Positions 16,484 through 24,962 are shown, numbered from the stretch's first letter. The stretch is 36,714 nucleotides of DNA from Calditrichota bacterium (GCA_016867835.1 VGIQ01000012.1:1-36714), one strand, 5' to 3'. The notes: generated by a model from the letters alone, not told the origin. Numbers and translations are program-made.

Positions 16484-16528
16484 TCCCCTCATCCCCTATC
16501 CCCTCATCCCCTTTCCCCTCATCCCCTC
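16484..16528. repeat. Octamer repeat CCCCTCAT at the coxA 3' end
   Basis: CCCCTCAT alternates with CCCCTAT and CCCCTTT for about six units. The tract supplies the last codons and the TGA stop of coxA (FKRG, then stop). It is the inverted counterpart of 15975-16005. Confidence 0.75.
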
Positions 16529-18159
16529 TTGAACTCATACGGTCCCCCCTGCACCACCGGCGTTTGGGTGAAATTGTGCGGATGGGGCGGCGAAGAAGTT
16601 TTCCATTCCAGTGTCTCAGCCCCCCAGGGGTTGTCGCCGGCCGGCTTGCCCTTCCAAAGCGATGCGACCAGATAAACAGCGATGATCGTCAACCCGGCGC
16701 CAAGTATGAATGCTCCCACCGACGAGAATCCGTGCAGGCGCGTGAACTGCGGCAAATAATCGAAATAGCGTCGCGGCATTCCGCGGGTTCCAAGGATGAA
16801 CTGCGTGAAGAAGGTGAGGTTGAAGCCGACGAAGACGAGCAGCCATGCTATCACCGCCCAGAACCGACTGTACATCCGCCCGAACATCTTCGGCCACCAG
16901 TAGTGGATGCCTCCCAAAAGCGCGATAACCGTCCCGCCCATCATCACATAATGGAAATGCGCCACTACAAAATAGGTGTCGTGCAGATGGACGTCCGCCG
17001 AGAGCGTGCCGAGGAAGATGCCGGTTAGACCGCCGATGCTGAAAAGAAAGAGAAACGCCAGCGCGTAAAGCATTCCCGCTTCGAGGCGAATCGAACCCTT
17101 GTAGAGCGTCGCCGTCCAGTTAAAGACCTTCACCGCCGAAGGTATTCCGACGAAAAAGGTGAGAAACGAAAAGACCGCCGACGAGAGTTCCGACTGACCC
17201 GAAATGAACATATGGTGTCCCCAGACGAGGAACCCGAGCAGCGCAATGCCGAGCGACGATGCAGCAACCGAATTGTAGCCGAAGATATTGCGCTTGGAAT
17301 AGGCGGTGATCAGTTCGCTGATGATCCCCATCCCGGGCAGGATCATGATGTAAACCGCCGGGTGGCTGTAGAACCAGAAGAAGTGCTGAAAGAGCACCGG
17401 ATCGCCGCCCATCTTAGGGTCGAAGATTCCCATCCCAAAAGCGCGTTCCAGAACGAGCAGGAGTAGTGTAATACCCAGCACCGGCGTCGCAAGAACCTGA
17501 ATCAGAGCCGTCGCATAGATTGCCCAGACGAAGAGCGGCAGCCGGCCCCAGGTCATCCCCGGAGCCCGCATCTTATGGATCGTTACAATGAAATTGAGGC
17601 CGGTGAAGATCGACGAAAAGCCGAGTATAAACGCGCCTAATGTCATCGAAATGACTGAGGTGTTGGTCTCGGTTGAATAAGGCGTATAGAACGTCCAGCC
17701 GGTGTCCGCCGCGCCGCTCACCATCGAATAAACGGCGAAGCAAGCCCCGAAGATATAGACATACCAACTGGCCAGATTGAGACGGGGAAAGGCGACGTCC
17801 TTGGCGCCGATCTGGAGCGGCATTATGAAATTCCCCAGCGCTGCCGGAATCGAAGGGATAATGAAGAGGAAGATCATTATCGCGCCATGGAGCGTGAACA
17901 TCTGGTTATAGACGTCCGAACTCATGAACTGCCCGCCCGGCCGCCAGAGTTCAAGGCGGATCAGGAGCGCAAAGAGGCCGCCGAGAAAGAACGCGATCGA
18001 GATGCTGATCAGGTAAAGAACGCCGATCCGCTTATGGTCGAGCGTCGTCAACCAGGAGAGCAGTCCTTTCCCGCCATCTTCGATGTAATTAGGGCGAGCC
18101 CGTGAGTCCATCTCGTCCATCCTGTTCATCACGTCCAGACTGTCCACTTTGCCCTCCAT
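16519..18159 (-). CDS. coxA: Cytochrome c oxidase subunit I, type A2
   Basis: Catalytic subunit of the haem-copper oxidase, 546 residues, twelve predicted membrane helices. Haem a ligands are His91 (FTLHGAIM) and His403. Haem a3 is bound by His401 in [12 protein letters not shown]. CuB is bound by His266, His315 and His316 (WGHHMF), and Tyr270 is the cross-linked tyrosine. The motif is FYSHPAVY: a Tyr-Ser pair (264-265) sits where A1 oxidases carry the D-channel Glu. That is the A2 signature of caa3 enzymes. Five nonamers at 18102-18146 encode the N-terminal residues that include MNRMDEMDS. The start overlaps the coxB stop by one base (TAATG). Confidence 0.96.
   Translation of the reverse strand: MEGKVDSLDVMNRMDEMDSRARPNYIEDGGKGLLSWLTTLDHKRIGVLYLISISIAFFLGGLFALLIRLELWRPGGQFMSSDVYNQMFTLHGAIMIFLFIIPSIPAALGNFIMPLQIGAKDVAFPRLNLASWYVYIFGACFAVYSMVSGAADTGWTFYTPYSTETNTSVISMTLGAFILGFSSIFTGLNFIVTIHKMRAPGMTWGRLPLFVWAIYATALIQVLATPVLGITLLLLVLERAFGMGIFDPKMGGDPVLFQHFFWFYSHPAVYIMILPGMGIISELITAYSKRNIFGYNSVAASSLGIALLGFLVWGHHMFISGQSELSSAVFSFLTFFVGIPSAVKVFNWTATLYKGSIRLEAGMLYALAFLFLFSIGGLTGIFLGTLSADVHLHDTYFVVAHFHYVMMGGTVIALLGGIHYWWPKMFGRMYSRFWAVIAWLLVFVGFNLTFFTQFILGTRGMPRRYFDYLPQFTRLHGFSSVGAFILGAGLTIIAVYLVASLWKGKPAGDNPWGAETLEWKTSSPPHPHNFTQTPVVQGGPYEFKRG
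18102..18146. repeat. Five tandem nonamers in the 5' end of coxA
   Basis: On the minus strand TGGACAGTC, TGGACGTGA, TGAACAGGA, TGGACGAGA and TGGACTCAC run without gaps. Since 9 is a multiple of 3, any number of units keeps the frame. It encodes part of the variable N-terminus of subunit I. Confidence 0.85.
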
Positions 18160-19103
18160 TACTTCAGCCCTTTCAGGAACGCCACCAGCGCGTCGATCTC
18201 ACGGTCCTTGAGAAGCCCCTGATAGGTCGGCATGATCGGCTGAAAGCCGGCCACTACTTTCGCTGTCGGCGTCAGGATCGACTCCCGGATATAGTTTTCA
18301 TCCACCATCACCGACCGCCCGTCAGCGAGTTTCACGTCGTGCCCAAAGATGCCCTTGAAGGTCGGCCCGTTGCCCGGCGAGCCATCGAGCGAGTGGCAGG
18401 TGTAGCAGGCCTTCGACTGGTAGAGTTTCGCCCCATATTCCTCGGGGGTCATGCCCTCGCCCGCACTCGATGCAGCGTCGAGCCAGTCGGCAAATTCCCT
18501 CTCGCCGACAACCTTCACCTTGCCCAGCATTGCCGAATGCTTCGAACCGCAGTATTCGGTGCAGTAGAGGTCGTATTCGCCCACCTGCGTGGCATGAAAC
18601 CAGGCAATGGAGTATCGATTAGGCAGGACGTCCTTTTTGATGCGAAACGCCGGGACGAAGAAACTGTGGATCACGTCCTTCGACGAGAGAAGCAACTTTA
18701 CATTGCGGCCAACCGGAACGACCATTTCGTTAACTACGGCTGCTCCTTCAGCATAGTCGAACGACCAGAACCACTTCTGACCATTCACTTTGACTTCATA
18801 GGCTTCCGCCGGAACGATCGAGAGCCTGAGGTAACCCCGAAAACCCCAGACGAAGATAACGAGCACCAGCAGCGTCGGAATCACTACCCAGGTGACCTCG
18901 AGCCAGAGCGGGTGATGCGGTGCCGGACGGAGCGCTTCGCCTTCGACGCGACGTCGGTAGCGCAAGGTGAAATAGGTCGCCAGCGCTACGATCAGGACGA
19001 AGAAGAACAGCGACATCCAGAAGAGAAAGTGGAGAATGGGATCCACTTCCCCCACGGTTGTCGAAGCCGCAGGCGGCAGCCAGAATGATCCGGAGGAGTT
19101 CAA
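18159..19103 (-). CDS. coxB: Cytochrome c oxidase subunit II with fused cytochrome c domain (caa3)
   Basis: The 314-residue electron-entry subunit. Two membrane hairpin helices (about 22-47 and 72-90) precede the cupredoxin domain, whose CuA ligands are His146, Cys181, Cys185, His189 and Met192 ([14 protein letters not shown]). Residues about 222-314 are a fused monohaem cytochrome c with C233YTCH237 and an axial Met in PIMPTYQG. The fusion defines a caa3 oxidase that takes electrons through its own cytochrome. The start is a TTG; upstream in-frame stops leave no better choice. The gap to sco is filled by a degenerate heptamer repeat (19106-19133). Confidence 0.95.
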   Translation of the reverse strand: MNSSGSFWLPPAASTTVGEVDPILHFLFWMSLFFFVLIVALATYFTLRYRRRVEGEALRPAPHHPLWLEVTWVVIPTLLVLVIFVWGFRGYLRLSIVPAEAYEVKVNGQKWFWSFDYAEGAAVVNEMVVPVGRNVKLLLSSKDVIHSFFVPAFRIKKDVLPNRYSIAWFHATQVGEYDLYCTEYCGSKHSAMLGKVKVVGEREFADWLDAASSAGEGMTPEEYGAKLYQSKACYTCHSLDGSPGNGPTFKGIFGHDVKLADGRSVMVDENYIRESILTPTAKVVAGFQPIMPTYQGLLKDREIDALVAFLKGLK

Positions 19104-19105
19104 GG

Positions 19106-19133
19106 AATAACTTATGACCGATTACTAATGACT
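19106..19133. repeat. Degenerate heptamer repeat between sco and coxB
   Basis: On the plus strand AATAACT, TATGACC, GATTACT and AATGACT have a period of seven. It covers the sco stop region and ends 3 bp before the coxB start. Confidence 0.55.
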
Positions 19134-20003
19134 TATCGTGCGACTCTGTGCGCCCGGAACTTCGGCGGGAGTCTTGGCTCGCCGCAGTTCCCCGCGCCTC
19201 AGGCGCCAAAGAAAAAACACTAACAGAATAGCCGTTATGGCTCCCCCGAGCCGCATCAAATTCCCGGCGAAGAGAACATAGCCCCGGGCTGCCGGGTCGT
19301 AATGAAAGCAGTAGAGCAGGAGACGCTCGGCGGTGCTGCCGATCCGGCCCTGGGATGCTTCCAGCAGCGCCAGCCTCAGGTCGCGCTCTTTATACTCGAT
19401 ACCGTAGAGGTAGCGCGACAGGACGCCATCGGGCGTCAGGAACATCGCCACGGCCGAGTGGGCATACTCGTCGCGCTCGGGAACGTAGAAGAACCGGAAT
19501 CCGACGGCGTCCGCGAGTCGCGCAATGGCAGCCGAGTCTGCAGTGAAAAACTGCCAGCCATCGCTTCCAGATCCGCTTGGGAGATACTCCCGGTAACGCG
19601 TCTCGCCGGCCGCGCTCTTATCCGGCGTCTCGCGCGGGTCGATGCTGATGGTGACAATCCGGTAGTCGATCCCGGGCCGGTAGGCAACGCTTTGGATGCC
19701 CTTGCCAAGCCCGGTCAGGACCATTGAGCATAGCATCGGGCAGTCTGCATAGTAGAAGGCGAGCAGAACCGGCTGGTCCTCCTTCAGGAGCGATCCGATT
19801 TCGACCGCCTCGCCGTTACTGGCGATCAGCAGGATGTCGCGCGGGAGGGAGGCGCCGTACTGTTCGACGACATCGATCCGCTGCAAGTCATCAGGAACGT
19901 GCTCCGCTATCTGGGCAAACAGGATCGCGGGCAGGATGAGAATCAGAAAACCGGCAGCTCTTCCCCGCGCATCATTCTGCAACCCGCATTCCGCATTCCG
20001 CAT
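19125..20003 (-). CDS. sco: SCO1/SenC copper chaperone for CuA assembly
   Basis: Thioredoxin-fold copper protein that delivers copper to subunit II. With the ATG at 20003 it has 292 residues. Landmarks are an N-terminal hydrophobic anchor (FLILILPAILFA, 19-30), the copper ligands Cys88 and Cys92 in ADCPMLC, and His183 in EYAHSAVAMFL. A C-terminal membrane helix (ITAILLVFFLWRL) is an addition seen in some bacterial Sco proteins. A longer start at 20078 would run into the preceding gene. The chosen ATG lies inside a GAATGCG heptamer tract, and the first ten residues (MRNAECGLQN) are repeat-encoded. It lies directly before coxB, as expected. Confidence 0.92.
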   Translation of the reverse strand: MRNAECGLQNDARGRAAGFLILILPAILFAQIAEHVPDDLQRIDVVEQYGASLPRDILLIASNGEAVEIGSLLKEDQPVLLAFYYADCPMLCSMVLTGLGKGIQSVAYRPGIDYRIVTISIDPRETPDKSAAGETRYREYLPSGSGSDGWQFFTADSAAIARLADAVGFRFFYVPERDEYAHSAVAMFLTPDGVLSRYLYGIEYKERDLRLALLEASQGRIGSTAERLLLYCFHYDPAARGYVLFAGNLMRLGGAITAILLVFFLWRLRRGELRRAKTPAEVPGAQSRTISH

Positions 20004-20005
20004 TC
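19971..20005. repeat. Five tandem heptamers (GAATGCG type) carrying the sco start codon
   Basis: On the minus strand GAATGCG, GAATGCG, GAATGCG, GGTTGCA and GAATGAT. The ATG of the first unit (20003-20001) is the predicted sco start. Confidence 0.85.
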
Positions 20006-20331
20006 TACTTCCCCTCAGCCGCCAGCAATTGCATCGCCCGCTCGATAGGAATGCGATAGAGGCCCCTCGCAGAGTCAACGACGCCGTAGGTGGTGAGCGC
20101 TTCCATCTCCTTTGCTCTCAGACTGCGCAATGTGCTCGATTGCGGCTTCAGCGCAACCTCGTAGTGCAGTTCCTCCTGCGCCGTCCGGAAGAACTCGTTT
20201 AGACCCACCAGCATTCCAATCAAGATCAGGGCCGAGATGATGCCCGTCAAGGTCAGTTTCAGGACGTTGGCGTCGCGCCGCTCGTAGCCCGGAGCGGCGT
20301 CGGGATGTGGTTCGGTGCGGTGTTCGATCAT
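20005..20331 (-). CDS. Small membrane protein of the alternative complex III / oxidase cluster
   Basis: The 108-residue protein overlaps the actF stop by one base (TGATG) and ends 1 bp before sco. One membrane helix, LTLTGIISALILIGMLVGL (about 27-45), is followed by a soluble tail with LRSLRAKEMEALTTYGVVD and RIPIERAMQLLAAEG. From memory, similar tails with an R-I-P-I-x-x-A-M motif occur in small proteins encoded in act/cox clusters of other bacteria; no function is known to me. It may be an accessory subunit linking complex III and the oxidase. A longer frame extending to 20748 lies on top of actF and is disregarded. Confidence 0.75.
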   Translation of the reverse strand: MIEHRTEPHPDAAPGYERRDANVLKLTLTGIISALILIGMLVGLNEFFRTAQEELHYEVALKPQSSTLRSLRAKEMEALTTYGVVDSARGLYRIPIERAMQLLAAEGK

Positions 20332-21500
20332 CACTTGTTCACAAACTTGAGGGAATCTTCGAGACGGGGATCGTTCACCGGCACGAGCGGCCGGGCGCCC
20401 AGCCGCTTCCAAAGAAAAGCCATGAAAAGCCCGCCGGTGAAGAGCATCGTTGCGCCGTCGAGGTAACTGAACGTCGCGCCTTTGGGATGAAGTATCGGAA
20501 TGACGTTCCAATAGAGGTCGATCCAGTGCATCGCCAATAAGCCCAGGGCAATCGTGCCGAGGAAAGCCGGATTCCGCTTGGCAGGGCGGTTGATCAGGAG
20601 AAAGAAGGGAACCGCGAAATGACCCAGCGGCAAGAGGAGCGAGATTGCCTTCCAGCCGCCTATCCAGCGATGACGGTAGAAGATCGTCTCCTCCGGCAGG
20701 TTGGCATACCAAATCAGGAAATACTGCGAAAAAGCCATATACGCCCACATGATCATGAAGGCGAAGAGCAACTTGCCGAGGTCATGATAGTGCTCGGCGG
20801 TCACCGCGCCCTGCAGCGCGCCCTGCCGGCGGGCGGCATTTACCATCCGGACGACGAGCGCGAACATCGCCATGATCCCGCCCATGACGATATAGACGCC
20901 ATAGATCGTCGAATACCAATGCGGATCGAGCGCCATCAACCAGTCGAAAGCAGCAAAGGTCGCCGAAAAGGCGAAGAGGATCATCCCCGGCGCGGCGATC
21001 TTTGCAAACGACCCGGAGACCGCTTCGCCCCTATCCTGCCGCTCCGAAAGCGCTGTCAATCGCCAGACCAGCAGACTCCATATTGCGAAATAGAGCGCCG
21101 CCCGGATCGTCCAGAAAGGAACATTGAGATAACCCGCCTTCTTCTGCAGGATTGTGTCCGTGGCAACGGCTTCGGGGTGACTCCAGTGATAGAGTTCGTG
21201 CGCCCCGACCAGCACCGGAATGAAAAGGAACGCCATCAAATAGAGGTTCTTCGCCACCGCCTCGAAGAATCTCCGCACGACGATGCTCCAGACCGACCCG
21301 GTCAAGTGGTGGATCATCAGGAAAAAGAGTCCGCCGAGGGCGATCGTCGTCCAGAAGGCGAAGGCAACCAGATAGGAAAAGTGAAACTGCCGGTGGTCGG
21401 AGATGACGCCCCAGAGGCAGAGTGCGGCTCCGACAGCGGCTACAATCCACCAGATGCGGGCGCGCCCCGCCGCGTTGGCCAGCAGATATTCCGGCTTCAC
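20331..21500 (-). CDS. actF: Alternative complex III, membrane subunit ActF
   Basis: Polytopic membrane subunit of quinol:cytochrome c oxidoreductase, about 389 residues from the GTG at 21500; an ATG at 21569 would give 412 but overlaps actE by 50 bp. About ten helices are visible (for example VAFAFWTTIALGGLFFLMIHHL, WSIVVRRFFEAVAKNLYLMAFLF, LFAFMIMWAYMAFSQYFLIWY). Family marks are HELYHWSHPEAV, KAGYLNVPFW, ALDPHWYSTIYGVY and FSQYFLIWYANLPEET. ActF and ActC are the paired quinone-side membrane subunits. Its stop overlaps the next small gene. Confidence 0.92.
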   Translation of the reverse strand: MKPEYLLANAAGRARIWWIVAAVGAALCLWGVISDHRQFHFSYLVAFAFWTTIALGGLFFLMIHHLTGSVWSIVVRRFFEAVAKNLYLMAFLFIPVLVGAHELYHWSHPEAVATDTILQKKAGYLNVPFWTIRAALYFAIWSLLVWRLTALSERQDRGEAVSGSFAKIAAPGMILFAFSATFAAFDWLMALDPHWYSTIYGVYIVMGGIMAMFALVVRMVNAARRQGALQGAVTAEHYHDLGKLLFAFMIMWAYMAFSQYFLIWYANLPEETIFYRHRWIGGWKAISLLLPLGHFAVPFFLLINRPAKRNPAFLGTIALGLLAMHWIDLYWNVIPILHPKGATFSYLDGATMLFTGGLFMAFLWKRLGARPLVPVNDPRLEDSLKFVNK

Positions 21501-21519
21501 AGGCGATGAGGCGGTCGGG

Positions 21520-22122
21520 CTAACGGATGCGGCCACGCATCTCCTCCGGAATGTCGGCGAGCGTTGCATGCTGGCTGCGCTGCAAGGCCCGGATGTAGTT
21601 GACGATCAGCCAGCGATCTTCGACCTTGATTTGCGCTCCATGTGCCGGCATGTTGCGCAGTCCGTAGGTGAGTGCGCGGTAGTAATGCCCGTCGCTGTAG
21701 TTTCGCACTAGGTCGCTGTGGAACGAAGCCGGCGGCGGGAAACCCTTCTGCAGCATGATCCCCTTGCCGTCGCCGGTCTGACCGTGGCATACCGAGCAAT
21801 AGATGTTGTAGCGCTCTCGCCCCCGCTGCAGTCCCGATTCCGCCGCCGGGACCGGCGACGTTAGTACCGGCTGACCGGTCGCCGGATCGAGCCCTTCATA
21901 GTAGCGGACGTCGTCGCGCAGGTGTCCCCGGGCGACCGTCCCAGCCGGAGGCACTCTCATCGAAGCCGCGTCGGCGAAGTTCGGATTGGCGCTCTGCGCC
22001 TTGAACTTCGGCTGGTTGTCCATATTCGGATTGATGTGGACCGGCGGCCGGTCGGAGGGACGACCCTGGCAGCCGATGATGACAATGGCCAACAATGCGG
22101 AGTAGAGAAGGCTATTCCGCAT
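21520..22122 (-). CDS. actE: Alternative complex III, monohaem cytochrome c lipoprotein ActE
   Basis: With the ATG at 22122 the protein has 200 residues and starts with a lipoprotein signal (LLAIVIIGC, Cys18). The segment NPNMDNQPKFKAQ is a family mark. The haem site is C109SVCH113 and the probable axial Met is in GLRNMPAHG. It hands electrons from the complex to the oxidase. An upstream in-frame start at 22206 would place 28 charged residues before the signal and lies within actD, so it is rejected. Overlaps actD by 11 bp. Confidence 0.93.
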   Translation of the reverse strand: MRNSLLYSALLAIVIIGCQGRPSDRPPVHINPNMDNQPKFKAQSANPNFADAASMRVPPAGTVARGHLRDDVRYYEGLDPATGQPVLTSPVPAAESGLQRGRERYNIYCSVCHGQTGDGKGIMLQKGFPPPASFHSDLVRNYSDGHYYRALTYGLRNMPAHGAQIKVEDRWLIVNYIRALQRSQHATLADIPEEMRGRIR

Positions 22123-22654
22123 CGTGCACTGCCTCCATTTCGACTGCGCCGAGTGCCGCCAGTTGCTCTCGCAACCGGGCTTCCTCGAATAGCGGATCAT
22201 CGGCATTTATTGCGATGATGAAGCCGTCGTCGGAAAACCGCGCAAAGAGCGGACTCTCGAAGAGCGAGTGATGGAACTTCACCCCGGCGAGCGCGATGAA
22301 CCCGGCAAGCGAGCCGAACGCCGCCAGCAGCACGGTGATCGCAAAGATCGGCGGGAAGAAAGCCTGGTAACTGAAGAGCGGCTTGCCCGAGACGATCACC
22401 GGGTAGGCAATGACGCTGGCCCAGTAGATAAGCGCCAGCAGCCCCGTGCCGCCCGCAATTGCCCCCGCCGCGGCGACGTAACTGACCCGCGAACGAGGCT
22501 CTCGCATCGCGTCGTCCATGCCGTGGATAGGGTAGGGTGAATGCGCATCGAACTGCTTCAGTCCAACCTCCCGGAGCGACCGGGCGGCTTTCAGAAGCGC
22601 TCCCGGCGTCTCGAACCGCGCCACCAGCCCCTTTACCGGCGCTTGCCCGATCAT
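22112..22654 (-). CDS. actD: Alternative complex III, ActD (DUF3341)
   Basis: Membrane subunit of 180 residues with an N-terminal soluble alpha/beta part (VKGLVARFETPGALLKAARSLREVG, YPIHGMDDAM) and two helices (about 60-83 and 101-126), as in DUF3341 proteins. The ATG at 22654 is chosen because a GGGGGA ribosome-binding site lies just before it. The frame is open up to a GTG at 22711, but that would add a run of six Asp codons. Just upstream are six ATG triplets in tandem (see the repeat at 22663-22680). Confidence 0.92.
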   Translation of the reverse strand: MIGQAPVKGLVARFETPGALLKAARSLREVGLKQFDAHSPYPIHGMDDAMREPRSRVSYVAAAGAIAGGTGLLALIYWASVIAYPVIVSGKPLFSYQAFFPPIFAITVLLAAFGSLAGFIALAGVKFHHSLFESPLFARFSDDGFIIAINADDPLFEEARLREQLAALGAVEMEAVHDAE

Positions 22655-22662
22655 ATTCCCCC

Positions 22663-22680
22663 CATCATCATCATCATCAT
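22663..22680 (-). repeat. Six tandem ATG triplets before actD
   Basis: On the minus strand six ATG codons in a row are followed by GGG GGA ATA and a TGA that overlaps the actD start as ATGA. Read as a peptide this would be six Met, two Gly and Ile. Most likely a microsatellite. Confidence 0.6.
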
Positions 22681-22682
22681 CT

Positions 22683-24137
22683 TTAGTGCGTCTCCGCCTG
22701 CGGTAGGACACCCTTCACTTCAGACATCGCGATCATCGGCAGGAAGCGCAGGAAGAGCAGGAAGAGGAAAAGGAAGAGCCCGATAGATCCGACGAAAGTC
22801 ATTACATCGACCCAGGTTGGCCGGAAGTAAGCCCAAACCGCCGGCAGGTAGTCATTGGCGAGCGAACTGACGATGATCACAAAGCGCTCGAACCACATCC
22901 CGATGTTGACGAAGATCGACAGAACGAAAAGCACCGGCACCGATGTGCGCAGCCGCTTGAACCATAAAATCTGGGGAATCAGAACGTTGCAACTAACCAT
23001 CGTCCAGTATGCCCAGGCATAAGTCCCAAAGGCGCGGTTGATGAATGTGAACCGCTCGATGTCGTTGCCTGAATACCACGCAATGAAGAACTCCATCGCA
23101 TAGGCATAGCCGACCATCATCCCGGTTACCATCAGCACCTTGGCCATCTTCTCAAGGTGGTTGATGGTGATGTAGTCCGAGATCGGATAAACGAGTCGCG
23201 CCAGTATCGCCAGCGTCATCACCATCCCAAAGCCGCTGAAGATTGCTCCAGCAACGAAGTAAGGGGGAAAAATCGTGGTGTGCCAACCCGGGATGACTGA
23301 CGTGGCAAAGTCCGTGGAGACGATAGAGTGCACCGAGAGCACCAGCGGCGTCGAAATCCCGGCCAGAATCAGATAAGCCAGTTCGTAGTGCTTCCATTGC
23401 CGGTTGCTGCCCCGCCACCCGAGCGCAAGAAGCCCAAATGCAACCTGCCGGATGCGGGTTCCGATCTCGCGGGCACCCGACCGGATCCGCGCCGTCGCCC
23501 GGTCGCGCAAAGTTGCCAGGTCCGGCACCAGACCGAGATACCAGAAGAGGAGCGAGACCGTGAAATAGGTCCCGACCGCAAAGAAGTCCCACAGAAGCGG
23601 GCTGCGGAAATTAGGCCAGAGCGCCATCTGGTTCGGGATCGGCATCACAAAGTAGAGCAGCCAGGGTCGTCCGACGTGGATGGAGGGGAACATCGCCGCG
23701 CAGAGCACCGCGAAGAGAGTCATCGCTTCGCTGAACCGGTTGATCGAGGTGCGCCATTTTTGGCGCAGGAGGAACAGGATCGCAGAAATCAGCGTCCCCG
23801 CATGCCCGATGCCGACCCAAAAGACGAAGTTGGTGATGTCCCAACCCCAGCCAACCGGCACTTGAAGCCCCCAAACGCCGGTGCCTTCCCAGAAGAGGTA
23901 GCCTATCAGGCCGACCAGCATAAGGCTCAAAAGTCCCGAGATGCCCGTCGCGATCCACCACCATAGCCCCGGTCCACGTTCGACGATGCCGCTGATCCGC
24001 TCCGAAACATCGCGAAACGACGGCTGGCCCTGAATCAGAGGCGCTTCGAGCGAAGTGTTATGTATTGATGTCGATGCCAATGACGGATGATGATTGAACC
24101 CTAATCCGGCGGTAAGTGTGCCGTCGGATGTCCCCAT
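22683..24137 (-). CDS. actC: Alternative complex III, NrfD-like membrane subunit ActC
   Basis: Polytopic quinol-site subunit of 484 residues with about ten helices. Family marks are the segment from about 33 ([16 protein letters not shown]), [48 protein letters not shown] and [13 protein letters not shown]. The only ATG, at 24137, lies inside the double-hairpin element 24117-24177, so the first few residues (MGTSDGT) are repeat-encoded and the conserved part begins near residue 30. A TTG at 24080 is an alternative. In most bacteria actC follows actB directly; here a DUF4287/AHSA1 gene lies between them. Confidence 0.93.
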   Translation of the reverse strand: MGTSDGTLTAGLGFNHHPSLASTSIHNTSLEAPLIQGQPSFRDVSERISGIVERGPGLWWWIATGISGLLSLMLVGLIGYLFWEGTGVWGLQVPVGWGWDITNFVFWVGIGHAGTLISAILFLLRQKWRTSINRFSEAMTLFAVLCAAMFPSIHVGRPWLLYFVMPIPNQMALWPNFRSPLLWDFFAVGTYFTVSLLFWYLGLVPDLATLRDRATARIRSGAREIGTRIRQVAFGLLALGWRGSNRQWKHYELAYLILAGISTPLVLSVHSIVSTDFATSVIPGWHTTIFPPYFVAGAIFSGFGMVMTLAILARLVYPISDYITINHLEKMAKVLMVTGMMVGYAYAMEFFIAWYSGNDIERFTFINRAFGTYAWAYWTMVSCNVLIPQILWFKRLRTSVPVLFVLSIFVNIGMWFERFVIIVSSLANDYLPAVWAYFRPTWVDVMTFVGSIGLFLFLFLLFLRFLPMIAMSEVKGVLPQAETH

Positions 24138-24177
24138 CCGACGGCGGAGCGGTCAGATGAGGACATCTGACCGCACA
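24117..24177. repeat. Double-hairpin REP-like element at the actC start
   Basis: CCGTCGGATG-tccc-CATCCGACGG (24121-24144) and GCGGTCAGATG-agga-CATCTGACCGC (24149-24174) are two perfect stems of 10 and 11 bp in tandem. The outer TGTGCCGTC and GACCGCACA are also nearly complementary. The actC ATG is in the loop-proximal part of the first hairpin. Confidence 0.85.
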
Positions 24178-24258
24178 ATTGGCTTCCACCCCAGAGGTGA
24201 AAACAGCAAACGCCTATCGCTGGATCAGGGTTAATGACTAAAGATCAATGCCGATCCT

Positions 24259-24942
24259 TCAGACCCCTGTTCTCTCCGCTTTCCATTCCTCAAACCTGAT
24301 CCCGCGCCCGGTTTCAAGCCATGACTTCAAACTCTCCATCGCCCAACTCCAGCCTTCCCTCAGGTCATCGCAATCCTCGCGGGTCTGCAGTTTGCGATGT
24401 TCGAGGGCGACCCGCACCTTGCCAGAGTCCATCGTCTCCAAGGTAATCGTCACCTCGCTGCCGGGCTGGTGCTGAGGTTGTTCCCAGGTGAAGCGCAGCC
24501 GTTTGTGCGGCTCGACGATCTTGAACTGGCCGGCGTCTTTGTCATCGTTGGAGAATCGCCCACCGACCCTCAGATCGACCTTTGCACCGGAGGTGAACCA
24601 GCCATTCAGTCCCGCCGGAGTCGCCCATGCCGCCCAAGCCGCTTCAAGCGTCGCTGCCACCGTCCGATGGACGGTAAGGTCATAAGTCCGGTCGGCTCGC
24701 TGGCGCACTTCTCTTAAGCCTCGTGTGCGCTCGTATTCGACGGTAATCGTCTGTGCCCACCACGCCGAGACCGGCTCCAACTCTCCCAGCCGGCGTGCCA
24801 TCTCCTTGTGCCCGAGTGTCGGGCCGTTCCATCGATCGAGCAGCGCAAACCAATAGTCGTAGTCGTGCCCGGTAGCCTTGATGACGGAGTCGGATTTAGG
24901 CGGCCGGTAGGTTTGTCCAGCGCTCACGCTTCTACCTGACAT
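24259..24942 (-). CDS. DUF4287 + AHSA1/SRPBCC-domain protein inside the act operon
   Basis: The 227-residue cytoplasmic protein has two parts. Residues about 20-80 are a DUF4287-like helical domain (GHDYDYWFALLDRW, GHKEMARRLGEL, WWAQTITVEYERTRGLR). Residues about 90-210 are an SRPBCC/AHSA1 fold (TVAATLEAAWAAWATPAGLNGWFT, VGGRFSNDD, KRLRFTWEQP, GWSWAMESLKSWLE). Such proteins bind hydrophobic ligands, and the family name comes from a similarity to activators of Hsp90. Nothing links it to respiration. It begins 20 bp after actB on the same strand and is separated from actC by a REP-like element, so it looks like an insertion into the operon. An assembly-factor role is conceivable but unsupported. 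Confidence 0.85.
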   Translation of the reverse strand: MSGRSVSAGQTYRPPKSDSVIKATGHDYDYWFALLDRWNGPTLGHKEMARRLGELEPVSAWWAQTITVEYERTRGLREVRQRADRTYDLTVHRTVAATLEAAWAAWATPAGLNGWFTSGAKVDLRVGGRFSNDDKDAGQFKIVEPHKRLRFTWEQPQHQPGSEVTITLETMDSGKVRVALEHRKLQTREDCDDLREGWSWAMESLKSWLETGRGIRFEEWKAERTGV

Positions 24943-24962
24943 AGTCCCAAGGTCCCGGCAGC

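Noticed and set aside
18102-19088. Plus-strand frame of 328 residues
   Set aside because: Antisense to coxB, which has all CuA and haem ligands. The composition is His/Arg/Glu-rich, as expected of an antisense shadow.
20332-20748. N-terminal extension of the small membrane protein upstream of 20331
   Set aside because: It overlaps actF completely and is Arg/Pro-rich shadow sequence. The ATG at 20331 forms a TGATG junction with the actF stop.
20619-21509. Plus-strand frame of 296 residues
   Set aside because: Antisense to actF, which has clear membrane helices and family motifs. The frame is highly charged with no domain.
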